64,000 bases of DNA from Candidatus Acidiferrum typicum (lineage in GTDB: Bacteria; Acidobacteriota; Terriglobia; Acidiferrales; UBA7541), in the NCBI GenBank assembly GCA_025463055.1, contig JAOAPV010000027.1, forward strand, positions 42,397 through 106,396. The letters are read 5' to 3'. Made by a program: the position numbers and the translations under genes. The notes beneath the pieces are model-generated. The model saw only the letters and a list, made by a program, of their open reading frames with translations, searched no databases and had not been told where the DNA came from. This document shows positions 62,757 to 64,000 of the stretch, one piece after another; position 1 is the stretch's first letter; every line of letters begins with the position of its first letter.

Positions 62757-63778
62757 GCTGATTTCTCCGAGACGATTATCTGCTGCGGCATTTCCGGCAC
62801 AGGATGCAGCGTGGACTTCGCAAATCCCGCATTGCGAAACATTTTCTCGTACTCTGAAAATGTGTACGCATCGCCGGAATCCGTATTCGCCAGCATTATC
62901 AAGCTGAAGGCCGCCGCTGTCGGCGGCGTCACGCGATCTTCGTTGGGTACGAATTCAAGGGTGATCGCCTTGCCGCCGGGTTTCAGCGCCGCCTGTACTC
63001 GCTTCATCAGCTTTTCGCACGTGGGCATATCGAAGTGATGGAAAATATTGGTTAGCAATACGTAATCGTATTCGCTACCCATCTCCACCTCAAACGCGCT
63101 TCCGGCGCGCACGCTAAAGCGATCCGCCACGCCAAATTTCTGCGCGTTTTCCTTGGCCACCTGCAGCACCGACGGCCAATCCAGCGCCACAATCTCAGCC
63201 TTCGGATTTTTCCTCGCTACCGTGATTCCATACATCCCGTGGCCCGCGGCGATGTCCAACACCTTGCAGGGTTTGCCCTCGTCTGCGCGAAGCAACCCAG
63301 CAATAAATTCCGAGGAAGGCACCGTCAGGGGAGCCATCGAGCGCGCAAACGCTACCCAAAATTCATCGTTGGGCTTGGTGTTGTCGCGGCCCGAAGAAAC
63401 CGAACCGCCATTGCGCACCGCTTGCGTGAGCGACTCGAAGTTGCTCCGCAACTCCTCGCCTCCCAAGAATTTCGCCATTGACCCCGCGCAGGCCGGCGAT
63501 TTGCGGTCCAGAAAAACCGCTGATTCCTGCGTCAACGCGTACCGGCCCTGTTCTTTGGTCAGGAATCCTTGAATGGTCAAATAGTCGCAAAGGATGCGCA
63601 CGCCTTTCTCTGCTGCTCCCGTTTTAGCCGCGATCGCCGTCGTCGTATTCGCGCCGGCTCCAATTGCGGTGAATACGTCGAGTTCAATCGCGCTTTTCAA
63701 TGCCGCGGTCTGCTGATATGCATTCAGCGTATTAAAAATTCGTTCCGGTGTAGGACGTCCCGTCGTTGCCGTTGCCAT
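62753..63778 (-). CDS. SAM-dependent O-methyltransferase-like protein
   Basis: 341 aa of the winged-helix-dimerisation type used by plant-type and polyketide O-methyltransferases. The N-terminal dimerisation and winged-helix part (about 10-100) includes [18 protein letters not shown] motif I is [12 protein letters not shown] (about 172-183). The catalytic region reads [18 protein letters not shown]. Acceptor unknown. GGAGGG precedes the ATG, and a good promoter lies upstream (63816-63844). It leads a two-gene operon with the DinB-like protein. Confidence 0.9.
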   Translation of the reverse strand: MATATTGRPTPERIFNTLNAYQQTAALKSAIELDVFTAIGAGANTTTAIAAKTGAAEKGVRILCDYLTIQGFLTKEQGRYALTQESAVFLDRKSPACAGSMAKFLGGEELRSNFESLTQAVRNGGSVSSGRDNTKPNDEFWVAFARSMAPLTVPSSEFIAGLLRADEGKPCKVLDIAAGHGMYGITVARKNPKAEIVALDWPSVLQVAKENAQKFGVADRFSVRAGSAFEVEMGSEYDYVLLTNIFHHFDMPTCEKLMKRVQAALKPGGKAITLEFVPNEDRVTPPTAAAFSLIMLANTDSGDAYTFSEYEKMFRNAGFAKSTLHPVPEMPQQIIVSEKSA

Positions 63779-63815
63779 AACTTTTCCCTCCGAGGTAGGT
63801 CGACTGAGTGCGCCT

Positions 63816-63844
63816 ATTCTACACGCCGAAATTTATTGCTCCAA
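63816..63844 (-). promoter_or_regulatory. Promoter of the methyltransferase-DinB operon
   Basis: Read on the - strand: TTGGAG (63844-63839), 17 bp, TAGAAT (63821-63816), with GTG directly 5' of the -10. Predicted start near 63809, about 31 nt before the ATG. Confidence 0.65.
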
Positions 63845-63949
63845 TCCCGAACCTGCTGGCATACTTCCTCACCCCGCACACCAAGCGAACAGGCACTGTT
63901 GTTGACCCTGGCAGCGCGAAGGGCTGGTGCCTTGGTGGGGCTCACAACC

Positions 63950-64000
63950 ATGAAGCGCGAAATTCATCGCTGGCATTCGCCGCGCCTCGGGATCGAACTC
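63950..64000 (+). CDS. 5' end of an esterase-like gene (partial)
   Basis: Seventeen codons, MKREIHRWHSPRLGIEL, open at the window edge. The KREYHxWxSPxLGxxxEL opening is typical of a group of acidobacterial esterase-family (alpha/beta hydrolase) proteins. GGTGGGG lies 10 bases before the ATG. Too short to confirm. Confidence 0.5.
   Translation, partial: MKREIHRWHSPRLGIEL

Overview
The window reads as chromosomal DNA of a free-living Acidobacteriota bacterium (Terriglobia-like). The clues are two very large TonB-dependent receptors with an N-terminal carboxypeptidase-regulatory-like domain, many Sec- or Tat-exported proteins, a secreted FecR/DUF6600-type protein, a PD40 plus CehA/McbA-type hydrolase, high GC, and many GTG/TTG starts. 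This is inferred from gene content; no 16S or other marker gene is present. There is one tRNA gene, and no rRNA, CRISPR array, transposase or phage gene.

Layout. 0-6 kb: the tail of an unknown gene, a terminator, a Maf/methylmalonyl-CoA mutase/membrane-protein operon, a small operon ending in a MEMO1-like protein, and a FecR/DUF6600 surface protein. 6.5-13.4 kb: a TonB-dependent receptor, an aminotransferase, and an exported amidohydrolase coupled to a cupin. 13.5-26.6 kb: mostly housekeeping genes (MBL hydrolase, M16 peptidase, cysteine dioxygenase, DUF1810, RlmN, PgeF, AcpS, MtaB, GT2, LuxR-type regulator, MetH). 26.6-31.8 kb: exported proteins (TPR protein, two tandem-domain secreted proteins, a Tat-exported HisC-like aminotransferase).

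32-52.5 kb is the most distinctive part and looks like a catabolic island. It holds an LLM flavin oxidoreductase, a second TonB-dependent receptor, two genes that together carry three copies of a His-containing membrane module, and a MobA/MocA-like nucleotidyltransferase. The last is divergent from a tightly packed 11-kb operon. That operon encodes a three-subunit molybdenum hydroxylase (CoxM/S/L-like) with a CoxG-like protein, two ketopantoate-reductase-like dehydrogenases, two M24 (creatinase/aminopeptidase P fold) enzymes, one M20 enzyme and a second LLM oxidoreductase. A good promoter (39138-39166) precedes it, with a LysR-type TTA-N11-TAA dyad (39103-39129) just upstream. A homocitrate-synthase-like enzyme and a fumarylacetoacetate-hydrolase-family protein converge on it. 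All three hydrolase-fold enzymes depart from the canonical metal-ligand sets. The inferred theme is import, hydroxylation, ring or amide hydrolysis, reduction and C-C cleavage of a small, probably nitrogen-containing compound. The substrate cannot be read from the sequence.

52.5-64 kb: tRNA-Ile2(CAU), a PGPGW-like membrane protein, a DUF6496 basic protein, an exported NHL propeller, a Tat-exported M20 enzyme with replaced metal ligands, the PD40/CehA hydrolase, an isoquinoline-oxidoreductase-beta-like molybdoenzyme without its iron-sulfur partner, guanine deaminase, a DinB-like protein, an O-methyltransferase-like protein, and the first codons of an esterase-like gene running off the window.
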